DNA of 64,000 nt, from the NCBI RefSeq assembly GCF_047501535.1, contig NZ_JAZDRJ010000013.1, positions 1 through 64,000 of the forward strand, read 5' to 3'. This document shows positions 24,213-33,520 of the stretch, in pieces. Source of the DNA: Yanghanlia sp047501535 (GTDB lineage Bacteria; Pseudomonadota; Gammaproteobacteria; Burkholderiales; Burkholderiaceae_B). The position numbers and the translations under genes were made by a program. Positions within the stretch are counted from its first letter, which is position 1. Each line of letters starts with the position of its first letter. Below the pieces are notes generated by a model, which worked only from the letters and a program-made list of their open reading frames with translations, did no database searches and was not told the origin of the DNA.

Positions 24213-25115
24213 TTATTGCAAGGCCGGGCGGGCGTCTCTCAAGGGTGTCTGCAAGCCAGGCAGCTGACTATAAACCATGAAAGCATCGACAATGCTTTCG
24301 GCATCAATACCAAAGGGTCGCAGACGCTTAGCCAGGAGAGCGGCGTTGCGCCGGACTTCACTCTCGTCCGGCAGTTCGCCCACCGTGGCGATGATGACCC
24401 GGTTGCCCTCCAGCCCCGCGCGTAGGTTGAAAAAATCACCAAACGCCGCAGCGTAAGTGGCTGACTCACGTTCATACATATGGCTTTGCGCAAAGGAATT
24501 ACCCACCACGACACCATCCGGCGACAAAACGCCCCGTATCTGCTCAAAAAACTCCAGCGTTAGCAAGTGGGCGGGAATGTAATCCGCATCAAAAGCGTCC
24601 AGCATCACCATGTCGTAGCGACGCCCTTCTTGCAAAGCGCGTTCAACAAACGCGCGGCCGTCTTCCACAAACACCCGCTGACGGGGGCCAAGCTGGTAGC
24701 CAAAGTAACGTTGCGCCACCTTCACGACTGCCGGGTCGATTTCGACACTGTCTATCGTGGCCGCAGGCAACACCTTGTGCAAAGCCTGGGGCAAAGTCCC
24801 GCCGCCCAGGCCGATGATCAGTACATTCTTTGGCTCAGGATTAACAAATAGCGCAGACATCATCAGGCGCGTGTATTCGAAGACCATTTTTTCAGGGTCA
24901 TTCAACTGAATGCAAGTTTGACGCCCCCCGCCCTCGATCTCGTTGAAATTCATGCAACGCTCGCCGTGCTCCTCGAACACCACGATAGGCGCAAACTCTG
25001 AAGGCTCCGTATGCACTAAACCGTCGCCTTTGAGGAGATCGTTTGCGACCAGCCCCGCCATCGCCAGCGCCAGAGCCAGAACGCCACCAAACAGAACCCA
25101 AACTCTCTTTTTCAT
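24213..25115 (-). CDS. Membrane-anchored spermidine-synthase-like protein
   Basis: A 300-residue protein with one N-terminal membrane helix (about 5–23) followed by a Rossmann methyltransferase-like fold: LIIGLGGGTLPQALH for the nucleotide loop, VEIDPAVV for the ribose-binding acid, and MLDAFDADYIPAHL. This is the SpeE superfamily. The membrane tether and divergent active site mean that I cannot say whether it makes polyamines. It lies 62 bases upstream of the hydroxyacid dehydrogenase, on the same strand, and diverges from the chemoreceptor. Confidence 0.8.
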   Translation of the reverse strand: MKKRVWVLFGGVLALALAMAGLVANDLLKGDGLVHTEPSEFAPIVVFEEHGERCMNFNEIEGGGRQTCIQLNDPEKMVFEYTRLMMSALFVNPEPKNVLIIGLGGGTLPQALHKVLPAATIDSVEIDPAVVKVAQRYFGYQLGPRQRVFVEDGRAFVERALQEGRRYDMVMLDAFDADYIPAHLLTLEFFEQIRGVLSPDGVVVGNSFAQSHMYERESATYAAAFGDFFNLRAGLEGNRVIIATVGELPDESEVRRNAALLAKRLRPFGIDAESIVDAFMVYSQLPGLQTPLRDARPALQ

Positions 25116-25366
25116 GGATCTGATTGAAACACCAATCGGCCCTTGAGTTCAAACGATTTATCGTCTTTCCAACTGATCCGCATGGCGAGTTCAGGTTGCC
25201 TGCGTCGGGAATACCATACCTGTCAGATGTACGGGTAAATCAAGTTTCTTTTAAAAATATATTGATACATTCTGGCTTGTGATGCGATTTTTTCCATCTA
25301 TTGGAGCAGGCCAATTCTGTCGCCCTCCTCCCCTTCTCTGGCCCTATTCGCGAACATCAACGTGTC

Positions 25367-27061
25367 ATGGAACGCTCCAACGTTATTCATCCTATCGTGC
25401 CCAATACGGCTCCCGCTTCCAACTTGCGCAAGCAGGCGGCAAACGCAACTGATGCGCAGCTTCGCGCCCCCGATATAACCAAAGGGTTTTTTGGCCCAGG
25501 CGTATGGCTGTTCGCTCGTGCCGGCTTTCTCTCCAAGGCCATGCTGATGGGGGTTGTTCTGGTGATCCCCTTGTTGGCGCTTATCGTGTGGCAACTCACT
25601 GCCCGGTATAACGATGCCTGGGACGCTCGTATGGTGGCAACCGCCCATCACGTTGAACTCGTGCAAGGCATGCTCGCCCACTTCCACGCTCAAGAAGTGG
25701 CCAACACGCTTACGCGCGAAGAAGCGCAAGAACTGGCGAAAAATACGGTTAACAAGCTACGCTACAACACCACCAATTACTTTTGGATACACAATGTCTC
25801 CTCAAGAATGGTCACCCACCCCATGAATCCCGCCTTGAATGGCCAAGATCTCAGCCAGATGCGTGACGCAAACGGGCGTGCATTCTTCCAAGAAATGATT
25901 CAGGTCGGGGGGCAGGAAAACGGCGGTTTTGTCCGTTATCTGTGGCAGAACCCGGGGGAAAGCGAACCCACAGAAAAAATCTCCTATGTACGGCTTTTCA
26001 AGCCCTGGGGTTGGGTCGTGGGCAGCGGCGTCTACATGGAAGACGTCATCATCGCTGCACGCCAGCAACTGATCTTCAATGGCTCGGTCATTCTCATCGC
26101 ACTATTGCTGACCTCCTATCTGTTCGTCGCTTTCTATCGGCTCATGACCCGCTGCCTGAACGACTTACAAAACAATATCCGAGCCATCCGCGACGGCGAC
26201 CTCACCACCACCATCACGTATTACGGCAAGGATGAAATCGCCAACGCCCTGCACAACCTTGCCGATATGCAGTCCTCTTTGCGAAACATCGTATCTGCAG
26301 TACGTACCAGCAGCGCCGACATCGCCCACTCCGTGCGTGAGGTCGGCCATGCGGCTAACGACCTGGCATCCCGTACCGAACATACGGCCAGCAACCTGAC
26401 GGAGTCCGCGTCCGCCATGGAAGAAATTCAGTCGACGGCTGCACACACGGCAGCCAATACTGAAGAGGGCAGCCGCCTTGCTCGCGACAATGCCGAAGCC
26501 GCTACGCACAGCATGCAGGTCATGCAGGAAATGGTCAGAACCATGCAGACCATCAGTCAGACCTCCGACAAAATCCAAGACATTGTGTCCACCATGGACA
26601 GCATCGCCTTCCAAACCAATATCTTGGCGCTGAATGCGGCCGTCGAAGCCGCCCGCAGCGGCGAGGCCGGGCGCGGTTTTGCAGTGGTTGCGGGCGAAGT
26701 ACGGGCATTGGCTCAGCGTTCCTCGCAGGCTTCAGGCGAGATCTCCGACCTGATCGCCGAAAGCGTCAAGCAAGTGGAAACCGGCCGCAACATTGTGCTG
26801 AAGTCAGAGAACGCCATCAAAGATGTCCTGACCTCTTCAGAACGGGTCAACCAGCTCTTGAAGGAAATCTCGACCGGGGCTCAGGAACAGACCGTCGGTA
26901 TTTCAGAAGTCAGCCAGGCGCTGGCAGAACTGGATAGCATGACTCAGCAAAATGCCGCCATGGTGGAAGAAACCGCCGCCACGGCCGCCGCCATGGGCGA
27001 CCTCGCCGAACGCCTGTCTGGCGAAGTCTCTCGTTTCCGTCTGCCTAACCACGGCTACTAA
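25367..27061 (+). CDS. Methyl-accepting chemotaxis protein with sCache_2 sensor
   Basis: A 564-residue receptor. A membrane helix (about 38–56), a periplasmic single-Cache domain with YFWIHN and GWVVGSGVYMEDV, a second helix, a HAMP domain and the cytoplasmic signalling hairpin are present. The hairpin tip IAFQTNILALNAAVEAARSG is the conserved kinase-coupling region. This Cache type often senses small carboxylates. No C-terminal CheR-binding pentapeptide is seen. The start is uncertain: ATG 25367 has no clear ribosome-binding site, and a TTG at 25301 would add 22 residues. Confidence 0.92.
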   Translation: MERSNVIHPIVPNTAPASNLRKQAANATDAQLRAPDITKGFFGPGVWLFARAGFLSKAMLMGVVLVIPLLALIVWQLTARYNDAWDARMVATAHHVELVQGMLAHFHAQEVANTLTREEAQELAKNTVNKLRYNTTNYFWIHNVSSRMVTHPMNPALNGQDLSQMRDANGRAFFQEMIQVGGQENGGFVRYLWQNPGESEPTEKISYVRLFKPWGWVVGSGVYMEDVIIAARQQLIFNGSVILIALLLTSYLFVAFYRLMTRCLNDLQNNIRAIRDGDLTTTITYYGKDEIANALHNLADMQSSLRNIVSAVRTSSADIAHSVREVGHAANDLASRTEHTASNLTESASAMEEIQSTAAHTAANTEEGSRLARDNAEAATHSMQVMQEMVRTMQTISQTSDKIQDIVSTMDSIAFQTNILALNAAVEAARSGEAGRGFAVVAGEVRALAQRSSQASGEISDLIAESVKQVETGRNIVLKSENAIKDVLTSSERVNQLLKEISTGAQEQTVGISEVSQALAELDSMTQQNAAMVEETAATAAAMGDLAERLSGEVSRFRLPNHGY

Positions 27062-27073
27062 CTCCGTGTCGGT

Positions 27074-27102
27074 GTGCCGGCCAGCCACAAAGTGGCCAGC
27101 AC
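27074..27102. terminator. Hairpin between convergent genes
   Basis: GTGC-C-GGCCA (27074–27083) pairs with TGGCC-A-GCAC (27093–27102) with one mismatch. It lies between the convergent chemoreceptor and GltS-domain genes. No T-run follows on either strand, so it is at best a weak or Rho-assisted terminator. Confidence 0.35.
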
Positions 27103-27111
27103 ATTACTCCC

Positions 27112-28707
27112 CTAAGGTCGGATCAGCCCGAACGAGTCACTGCTCACCCGGTTCCAGTAACGCTCATAGACGGGGTGCCCCAGCTTGCCCGCAAGCAGGT
27201 CGCCGGGTTCAAGATAGGTCAAAATCATCGAGATCGGCTTGGCTTCGTCTCGCGATAAACGCCGCAGAATGTGATCCGGCCTGAATTCCGATGGGTGGAG
27301 CAGGCCGGTCGCCTGCACCAGTTCCTTCAAGGCATGCATCGTGTTGCGATGAAAATTAGCCACGCGCTGCGACTTGTCGCCAACGTCGATGGCGCGCTGG
27401 CGCTGCGGGTCTTGTGTCGCCACTCCGGTCGGGCAGCGGCCGGTTCCGCAAACACCGGCTTGAATACAGCCCACGGCAAACATGAAGCCGCGCGCGCTGT
27501 TGCAATAATCTGCACCCAGGGCCAACGTCTTGGCAATATCAAAAGCCGTGATGATTTTGCCGCTGGCGCCAATTTTTATCTGGTCGCGCAAACCCACGCC
27601 CACCAGCGTGTTATGCACCAACAGCAAGCCTTCTTGCAGCGGCGCGCCCACGTGGTCAGTGAACTCCACCGGCGCTGCCCCCGTTCCCCCTTCAGCCCCA
27701 TCAACCACGATGAAGTCAGGCAGAATACCGGTTTCATGCATGGCCTTGGCCAGACTCATGAATTCCCAGGGGTGGCCGATACACAGCTTGAAGCCAACTG
27801 GTTTGTCGCCGGAAAGTTCACGCAAGCGCTCAATGAAAGCGAGCAGTTCCTTAGGCGTAGAAAACTCCGAGTGCGAGGAAGGAGAAACGCAATCCACCCC
27901 CATGGGCACCCCGCGCGTGCGCGAAATTTCCGGGGTGATCTTGGCCGCTGGAAGAATGCCGCCATGCCCGGGCTTAGCCCCCTGTGACAGCTTGATCTCT
28001 ATCATTTTGATGTGTTCATTGGCGGCTGTCGCGGCAAAGCGCTCGGGGTCGAATTTCCCGTTCTCATCACGGCAGCCAAAATAACCCGACCCCAGTTGCC
28101 AGATCAGATCGCCCCCTTGCAAATGGTAGGGAGACACTGAACCTTCGCCCGTATCATGCGCAAACCCGCCCATTTGAGCGCCTTTGTTCAGCGCCATGAT
28201 GGCGTTGGCCGATAAGGCGCCAAAACTCATTCCTGAAATATTGAATACCGACAAGGCATACGGCTTCTTTCGACCCTGCCCCACCGGAATACGGAAATCC
28301 TGGCTTTCCAGTTGCGAAGGCGACATGGAGTGGTTCACCCATTCGTAACCGGCTTCTTGCAGTTCCAGCTTGGTGCCAAAAGAGCGGCCGTCGGGTTCGC
28401 CTTTGGCACGCTGATAGACCACGCTGCGCTGCAAGCGCGCAAACGGCACCTCGTCGGTGTCGGAATCCACCAAATACTGCTGGATTTCCGGCCTGACAGT
28501 TTCGATCAGGTAGCGCAGATGACCGATGATGGGGTAGTTACGCAAGACGGCATGCCTGCGCTGCAAGACATCATGCACACCTAGTGCCGTCAACAAGGCA
28601 GGCGGTACAACAAAGCCCCAATGCCAGTTCCATAATCCCGTTCCAAGCAAGGCCACCAAGAGCGCCAGACCACAGGCCACAAACACCAGATAACGCAATG
28701 CAAACAT
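27112..28707 (-). CDS. FMN-binding glutamate-synthase-domain protein
   Basis: A 531-residue protein: one or two N-terminal membrane helices (about 3–45), then a GltS TIM barrel with FNISGMSFGALSANAIMALN, the flavin-site region GGTGAAPVEF and a cysteine cluster CIQAGVCGTGRCPTG like the 3Fe-4S site of glutamate synthase. It lacks the amidotransferase domain of full GltB. These stand-alone, often membrane-tethered homologues are widespread but their reaction is not settled. AGGAG lies about ten bases before the ATG. It diverges from the CoA-transferase gene. Confidence 0.88.
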   Translation of the reverse strand: MFALRYLVFVACGLALLVALLGTGLWNWHWGFVVPPALLTALGVHDVLQRRHAVLRNYPIIGHLRYLIETVRPEIQQYLVDSDTDEVPFARLQRSVVYQRAKGEPDGRSFGTKLELQEAGYEWVNHSMSPSQLESQDFRIPVGQGRKKPYALSVFNISGMSFGALSANAIMALNKGAQMGGFAHDTGEGSVSPYHLQGGDLIWQLGSGYFGCRDENGKFDPERFAATAANEHIKMIEIKLSQGAKPGHGGILPAAKITPEISRTRGVPMGVDCVSPSSHSEFSTPKELLAFIERLRELSGDKPVGFKLCIGHPWEFMSLAKAMHETGILPDFIVVDGAEGGTGAAPVEFTDHVGAPLQEGLLLVHNTLVGVGLRDQIKIGASGKIITAFDIAKTLALGADYCNSARGFMFAVGCIQAGVCGTGRCPTGVATQDPQRQRAIDVGDKSQRVANFHRNTMHALKELVQATGLLHPSEFRPDHILRRLSRDEAKPISMILTYLEPGDLLAGKLGHPVYERYWNRVSSDSFGLIRP

Positions 28708-28944
28708 TGAACAGCACTCCTGTACGTGAACGAGGACAAACGTTCAGTTCTTCAGCGCTTAATCATAAGCGCTGCAATCGCCAACGCCGTCGCGAGCCTT
28801 TACAACGCTGCAGCCCTTCAACCCACCGTTACATGCAACGCGCAGACTTGCTTAGCACCATCTTAAGAAGGTATCAGATGGTAAACATCAGTCAACGTTC
28901 CGGGCGCTGTACCATTCAATTAATCCAGAGGAGTACATACAACC

Positions 28945-30144
28945 ATGTCCAAACAGATCCTTTCCGGTATTCGGATCATTGAGCTCGGGCAACTGATCGC
29001 CGGCCCCTTCGCCGCGAAGACGTTGGCTGACTTTGGCGCAGAGGTCATCAAAGTCGAACCTCCACGCACCGGCGACCCGCTACGGAAGTGGCGTTTACTA
29101 CATGAAGGCACGTCTGTGTGGTGGGAGGCCCAATCGCGCAGCAAGAAATCAGTCTGTGTGGATTTGCGCCAACCCGAAGGGCAGGCCCTTATTCGTCGGC
29201 TGGCGCAAGAGGCCGACGTCCTGATCGAGAACTTCCGGCCTGGCACCATGGAAAAATGGGGCTTGTCTTGGGAAACCCTGCACGAACTTAACCCCCGCCT
29301 CATCATGCTGCGCGTATCCGGTTACGGCCAGAACGGCCCCCGTGCTCAAGAACCGGGGTTTGCTGCCGTTGGGGAAGCCTTCGCAGGCTTACGCTACCTG
29401 AACGGTGAGCCAGGGCGCGCTCCCGTGCGCGCAGGGCTTTCTCTGGGCGACACCATTGCGGGTTTGCATGGCGCGCTGGGCGTGTTACTGGCGTTGTATC
29501 AACGTGATGCACGTGGCGGCAAAGGCCAGATGATTGACGCCGCGCTTTACGAAGGCCTGTTCAACCTGACCGAAAGCCTGCTGCCGGAATATTCCGTCTT
29601 TGGCGTAGTGCGCGAACCTGCCGGCGCTGCCCTTCCCGGCATCGCCCCCTCTAATGCCTATCAGTGCCACGATGGCAGCCATATATTGATTGCGGGTAAC
29701 GGCGACGCTATCTTTCAGCGGCTCATGCATTGCATAGAACGTGAAGACCTCGCGAATGACCCCGCCCTGGCGCACAACGATGGCCGGGTCGCCCGAGTAG
29801 AGGAAATCGACGCAGCCATTGAGGCTTGGACACGCGCTCAGACCGATATTGACGCCATGCTCGACAAGCTGAAAGCAGCCAGCGTGCCTTCAGGCCGCAT
29901 CTACTCCATCCGCGAAATCGCTACAGAACCCCACTACCGCGAGCGCGGCGCCATTGCCCGTTTACAAGCCGCCAGCGGTATAGAAGTGGAAATGCCGGCT
30001 GTTTTCCCCGTGCTATCCGAAACACCGGGAGGCATCAGCCACCGTGCGCCTACATTAGGAGAACATACCGACGCAGTGCTGACGGAGGCCGGCTTTGATG
30101 CCGAAACGCTGGCAGATCTGCGCGCCCGCGGCATCATTGCATGA
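28945..30144 (+). CDS. Family III (CaiB/BaiF) CoA-transferase
   Basis: A 399-residue enzyme. The catalytic aspartate falls at Asp169 (SLGDTIAG), the same position as in formyl-CoA transferase. Other family marks are IIELGQLIAGPFA near the N-terminus, DFGAEVIKVEPP and LIENFRPGTMEKWGL. It moves CoA between carboxylic acids in the cytoplasm; the acids cannot be named. CAGAGGAG precedes the ATG. No acyl-CoA dehydrogenase or transporter partner is adjacent, so it appears to be a single gene. Confidence 0.92.
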   Translation: MSKQILSGIRIIELGQLIAGPFAAKTLADFGAEVIKVEPPRTGDPLRKWRLLHEGTSVWWEAQSRSKKSVCVDLRQPEGQALIRRLAQEADVLIENFRPGTMEKWGLSWETLHELNPRLIMLRVSGYGQNGPRAQEPGFAAVGEAFAGLRYLNGEPGRAPVRAGLSLGDTIAGLHGALGVLLALYQRDARGGKGQMIDAALYEGLFNLTESLLPEYSVFGVVREPAGAALPGIAPSNAYQCHDGSHILIAGNGDAIFQRLMHCIEREDLANDPALAHNDGRVARVEEIDAAIEAWTRAQTDIDAMLDKLKAASVPSGRIYSIREIATEPHYRERGAIARLQAASGIEVEMPAVFPVLSETPGGISHRAPTLGEHTDAVLTEAGFDAETLADLRARGIIA

Positions 30145-30221
30145 AGTGGTACGAGGCTTGCTGCTTGGAATCATACTGCCGCATACGGCAGACCGGTTCA
30201 CTTAGCTAAGGAGCTTTCACC

Positions 30222-30659
30222 ATGTTGAGGTTCAATTCCGCCGCTTTTACACTCGACGCGTCTCGTAGGAAACTGTTTGCCTGGCTAGCCAGGCTGATCA
30301 TGCTTATAGGCTTTGCATTCAGCCATACAGCCATCGCGCAGAACGCTTTACCGGGTGGCGCCACCGACCAACCCATTATGCAGCAACTCCTGCAATCCAT
30401 CGCTCAAAATGATTACGCCGGCTTTGTGAGTCAAGGCACGCCCGCCTTTGCGTCATTAGACGAGTCGCAATTTACGCAAGTGGCGCAAACCGTTGCTCCC
30501 CGCCTGCAGAAGGGCTACACCGTGCAGCATTTAGGCAACCTGCAACAACAGGGGCTGGACATCTCGGTATGGAAAGTCAGCTTCAAAGACCAGGGCGACG
30601 ACCTTCTCGCCACACTGAATGTGCAGAATGGCCGTGTCGGAGGCTTCTTCCTACGTTAA
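30222..30659 (+). CDS. Small exported protein, unknown function
   Basis: A 145-residue protein with an N-terminal hydrophobic export segment (about 18–40, ending SHTAIAQ). The mature part has an alpha/beta pattern (NDYAGFVSQGTPAFASL… VWKVSFKDQGDDLLATLNV) like small periplasmic proteins of the SnoaL/DUF3887 kind, but I cannot assign a family firmly. AAGGAG lies nine bases before the ATG. A small inverted repeat (CTGCCG/CGGCAG, 30176–30191) lies between it and the CoA-transferase. Confidence 0.65.
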   Translation: MLRFNSAAFTLDASRRKLFAWLARLIMLIGFAFSHTAIAQNALPGGATDQPIMQQLLQSIAQNDYAGFVSQGTPAFASLDESQFTQVAQTVAPRLQKGYTVQHLGNLQQQGLDISVWKVSFKDQGDDLLATLNVQNGRVGGFFLR

Positions 30660-30733
30660 GCGTATAGCGGTAAAGGCGCGACAGGATTATGCTGGATGCC
30701 TGTGCCCATCATCGGCCTTAAACGAAATACAGC

Positions 30734-31585
30734 ATGATTCCCCTTGATTCACCGGAAGACCTTGAAACCTTGACCAAGGCAGTCGCCCTGCTTGAGTCAC
30801 CTTCACTCACCATACGGATTGCCAACCTGGTTGGTACGCCGGTTGAATGGGCGATGAAAAAGCTGCCAGGCTCAACTGCGGATAAAGTTCAGAAAGCGAT
30901 AAAGGTGGCTTTGCAAAAAGCCGTCGGCGGCGCGCTACGCACCATGGACGACACGTCCACAGCAGCCGCGCGCCCCAAAACGCATACAGCAATGGTGGCG
31001 GCATCCGGCGCAGTAGGCGGCTTCTTCGGCCTCAAAGGCACCCTCATTGAGCTCCCCATCACCACAACGCTCATCATGCGCTCGGTCGCCGATATCGCAC
31101 GCAGTGAAGGCTTTTCCGTTAAAGACCCTCTGATACAGGCGGAATGCGTTCAGGTGTTTGCGCTGGGCGGTCGCAGCCCCGACGACGATGCCGCCGATTC
31201 CGCTTATTACGCCGCCCGCGTGGGACTTAATGAATTGGCCCGTGAAACCAGCCGTTTGCTAGCTGAAAGCGCCGCTCACCATAGTGCGGGCATGGCGGCC
31301 CAGGGCATGCAATTACCCAGTGGCCAAGCTGCTGCCTGGCTGGCACAAATTATCGAAGCCGTAGCGCAACGCTTCGGCGTCAAAGTCACAGAAAAATTGG
31401 CACTGCAAGCCGCCCCCGTATTGGGCGCCGCCAGTGGCGCGGCCATCAATGCCATGTTTATCTCGCACTACCAAGACATGGCGCGCGGCCACTTTGCGAT
31501 TCGGCGGCTGGAAGAAAAATACGGCGAAGCAGTGATCAGGGACGCCTATAAGGCGGTGCAAGAACGGCTTAACCGTTCGTCGTAA
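30734..31585 (+). CDS. EcsC family protein
   Basis: A 283-residue protein with the EcsC core: a hydrophobic central region AASGAVGGFFGLKGTLIELPITTTLIMRSVADIA followed by ECVQVFALGG. EcsC proteins are peripheral or integral membrane proteins; Bacillus EcsC is encoded with an ABC transporter, but stand-alone members have no known job. There is no transporter next to this copy. It follows the small exported protein by 74 bases on the same strand. Confidence 0.85.
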   Translation: MIPLDSPEDLETLTKAVALLESPSLTIRIANLVGTPVEWAMKKLPGSTADKVQKAIKVALQKAVGGALRTMDDTSTAAARPKTHTAMVAASGAVGGFFGLKGTLIELPITTTLIMRSVADIARSEGFSVKDPLIQAECVQVFALGGRSPDDDAADSAYYAARVGLNELARETSRLLAESAAHHSAGMAAQGMQLPSGQAAAWLAQIIEAVAQRFGVKVTEKLALQAAPVLGAASGAAINAMFISHYQDMARGHFAIRRLEEKYGEAVIRDAYKAVQERLNRSS

Positions 31586-31595
31586 GTTTCATGCC

Positions 31596-31622
31596 AAGAA
31601 AAAACCCCAAGTGCGCCACTTG
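31596..31622 (-). terminator. Rho-independent terminator for the coiled-coil protein gene
   Basis: On the minus strand, CAAGTG-GCG-CACTTG (31622–31608) is followed by GGGG and a six-T run (31601–31596 region). It lies 16 bases after the stop of the gene at 31638 and also sits between convergent genes. Confidence 0.75.
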
Positions 31623-31637
31623 CCTGAGGCAACTGAC

Positions 31638-32192
31638 TCAGGCCATCATCAACTGACCTACCGCGGCAGCCTGATCCATGGAAAGCTCAAGTTCAGTCAT
31701 TAACTTATTGAGCGCTTGAGAAGCCGCGACCAACGCCGATGACAAGGCCATCACTTCAGACTGCAGCATGGCGATTTTCATCTTGCGCTGGTCGGGACGC
31801 ATGGTGGAATCGGCCATAGCCTTACGCAATTCCTCTTGTTTCTGACGGAGCTCTTCGCGGATTTCGCGGATACGCTTGAGCAGGCTTTTGATGACGTCCG
31901 GTAAATCAGCCTCATCAATATCGGCATTAGGGTCAGCACTTTGCGTTGTACCGCCGCCCAAAGCCATAGCTTTGCCTGCTCCGGATAAATCCACATGCAC
32001 ACCTGCCGGACCCTGGGCATCAGTGGCTGTCTCGGCCCCTGTTCTTGTGTCCACCAGGCGCTCCTTTCCCTGCGCCCCTTCGCCACCACTTTGCAGCACT
32101 TGCACTTTGGTCACTGCAGCCACTGATCGTTGTAGTGGGCCACTGTGTGCGCCTTCATTAGCGGCTGATACCGCATTATCGATTCGAGTCAT
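31638..32192 (-). CDS. Coiled-coil protein, unknown function
   Basis: A 184-residue protein with a low-complexity Gly/Ala/Thr-rich N-terminal half and a strongly helical, charged C-terminal half (about 90–180) that should form coiled coils (KSLLKRIREIREELRQKQEEL). There is no signal peptide or membrane helix. It resembles FlxA-like small helical proteins in layout only. I chose ATG 32192 because AGGTGG lies upstream and three extra codons before it begin with GTG. It diverges from the parvulin gene. Confidence 0.7.
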   Translation of the reverse strand: MTRIDNAVSAANEGAHSGPLQRSVAAVTKVQVLQSGGEGAQGKERLVDTRTGAETATDAQGPAGVHVDLSGAGKAMALGGGTTQSADPNADIDEADLPDVIKSLLKRIREIREELRQKQEELRKAMADSTMRPDQRKMKIAMLQSEVMALSSALVAASQALNKLMTELELSMDQAAAVGQLMMA

Positions 32193-32328
32193 GGCAACCA
32201 CCTGTCTAACCCATATAAACGTGTTAACGGCGGATCGCCGGTGTTTTTTACCGCAGGCAAGCCGCTTGCATGCCGAGTCATAGCAAATTGCGTTAACCTG
32301 TCGCCTCTACTATTCAGGAGCATTCCCC

Positions 32329-32610
32329 ATGGCACGAGCCTCTGCCCGTCACATCCTCGTCGACTCTGAAGCCAAGTGCAATGAGCTGAAACAAGCCATT
32401 GAAAACGGCGCTGACTTTGCCCAAGTCGCAAAAGAGAATTCCAGTTGCCCCTCCAGCCGCGACGGCGGTGCTCTGGGCACCTTTGGTCGCGGCGAAATGG
32501 TTCGCGAATTCGACGAAGTGGTGTTTAGCGCACCCATCGGTGTTGTCCAAGGCCCAGTGAAAACCCAGTTCGGTTACCACTTGGTGGAAGTAACCGAACG
32601 CCAGGACTAA
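32329..32610 (+). CDS. ppiC: Parvulin-type peptidyl-prolyl isomerase
   Basis: A 93-residue single-domain parvulin, close in size to cytoplasmic E. coli PpiC (93). It carries the N-terminal ASARHILVDSEAKC, the mid-region CPSSRDGGALGTFGRGEMV and the C-terminal TQFGYHLVEVTER that define the family fold and active site. It speeds cis–trans isomerisation at proline. AGGAG lies nine bases before the ATG. Single gene followed by a hairpin. Confidence 0.93.
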   Translation: MARASARHILVDSEAKCNELKQAIENGADFAQVAKENSSCPSSRDGGALGTFGRGEMVREFDEVVFSAPIGVVQGPVKTQFGYHLVEVTERQD

Positions 32611-32625
32611 CCCCTAGCGGGCCGT

Positions 32626-32660
32626 TCACGCCTGGGCCGCCAAGCGTCACCCAGGCGTGA
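32626..32660 (+). terminator. Hairpin after ppiC
   Basis: A perfect 11-base stem, TCACGCCTGGG (32626–32636) with CCCAGGCGTGA (32650–32660), starts 16 bases past the ppiC stop. No T-run follows, so termination strength is uncertain. Confidence 0.55.
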
Positions 32661-32791
32661 CCCCAAGCAGGCCAACCACTGCCTGAGCACCCACAATGTG
32701 CACACCCCCTGCCTGCAAGCGACTTTTTTCCCCCTGTTGCTACACTACCTTCTAACCGACCGCTTCATTCTTGAAGGAGAAAGCGACTGTG

Positions 32792-33520
32792 ATGTGGAAT
32801 TGCCTCATCATCGAAGATGACCGCGAGAACGCTCATTACATCGCGGACGGTTTTCGTGAACTCGGACATTGGCCCGTAATCTGCCACGATGGGGTTGAAG
32901 GTTTGCACCGCGCCTCTACTGAGCCGTGGGACCTCATCATTCTGGACCGCATGCTGCCCAATCAGGTGGATGGCTTATCCATTCTCACCAAATTGCGCGC
33001 AGTGGGTATCAAAACGCCCGTTATTGTGTTGAGCGCCCTCACGGCGCTGGATGAGCGCGTGAAAGGCCTGAAGCTGGGGGGTGATGACTACCTGACCAAG
33101 CCTTTTGCACTGATCGAGCTGCTGACTCGCGCTGAAGCACTGGTGCGCCGTTCTAAAAGCAGCCGCACCGAACGGGTGCTTGAGTACGCCGACCTGCGCT
33201 ACGACTTGACCGTTCCGCGCGTGACGCGCAGCGGCAAAGTGCTTACGCTGCAGCCGCGCGAATGCCGCCTGCTAGCCTATATGATGACTCACCCTGAACA
33301 GGCATTGACCCGTGCCATGCTGCTGGGCGCCGTCTGGGGCTACCAGTTCAACCCCCAGACCAATGTGATTGACGCCACAGTCAGCCGCCTGCGCCAGAAG
33401 ATCGACGACGGCTTCACGCCCCAACTGATCCACACTGTCCGTGGCGTCGGTTACCGCTTTTCCACCCACCCCGACGGCAATACCAACACGCCCGCGGGCG
33501 ACGGCATACATGTGGTTTAA
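32792..33520 (+). CDS. OmpR-family response regulator
   Basis: A 242-residue regulator: receiver domain (1–120) with the acidic pair E8–D9–D10, phospho-acceptor Asp52 in LIILDRMLPNQVDG and Lys in YLTKPFALIE, then a winged-helix DNA-binding domain (about 135–230, IDATVSRLRQKIDDGFTPQLIHTVRGVGYRF). ATG 32792 follows AAGGAGA by about 11 bases; GTG 32789 is an alternative. It overlaps the kinase gene by 11 bases. The tct genes begin 80 bases after the kinase, making them a possible target. Confidence 0.92.
   Translation: MWNCLIIEDDRENAHYIADGFRELGHWPVICHDGVEGLHRASTEPWDLIILDRMLPNQVDGLSILTKLRAVGIKTPVIVLSALTALDERVKGLKLGGDDYLTKPFALIELLTRAEALVRRSKSSRTERVLEYADLRYDLTVPRVTRSGKVLTLQPRECRLLAYMMTHPEQALTRAMLLGAVWGYQFNPQTNVIDATVSRLRQKIDDGFTPQLIHTVRGVGYRFSTHPDGNTNTPAGDGIHVV

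Noticed and set aside
27271..27987. 238-codon frame antisense to the GltS-domain gene
   Set aside because: It overlaps conserved flavin and iron-sulfur motifs of the opposite strand and lacks protein features of its own.
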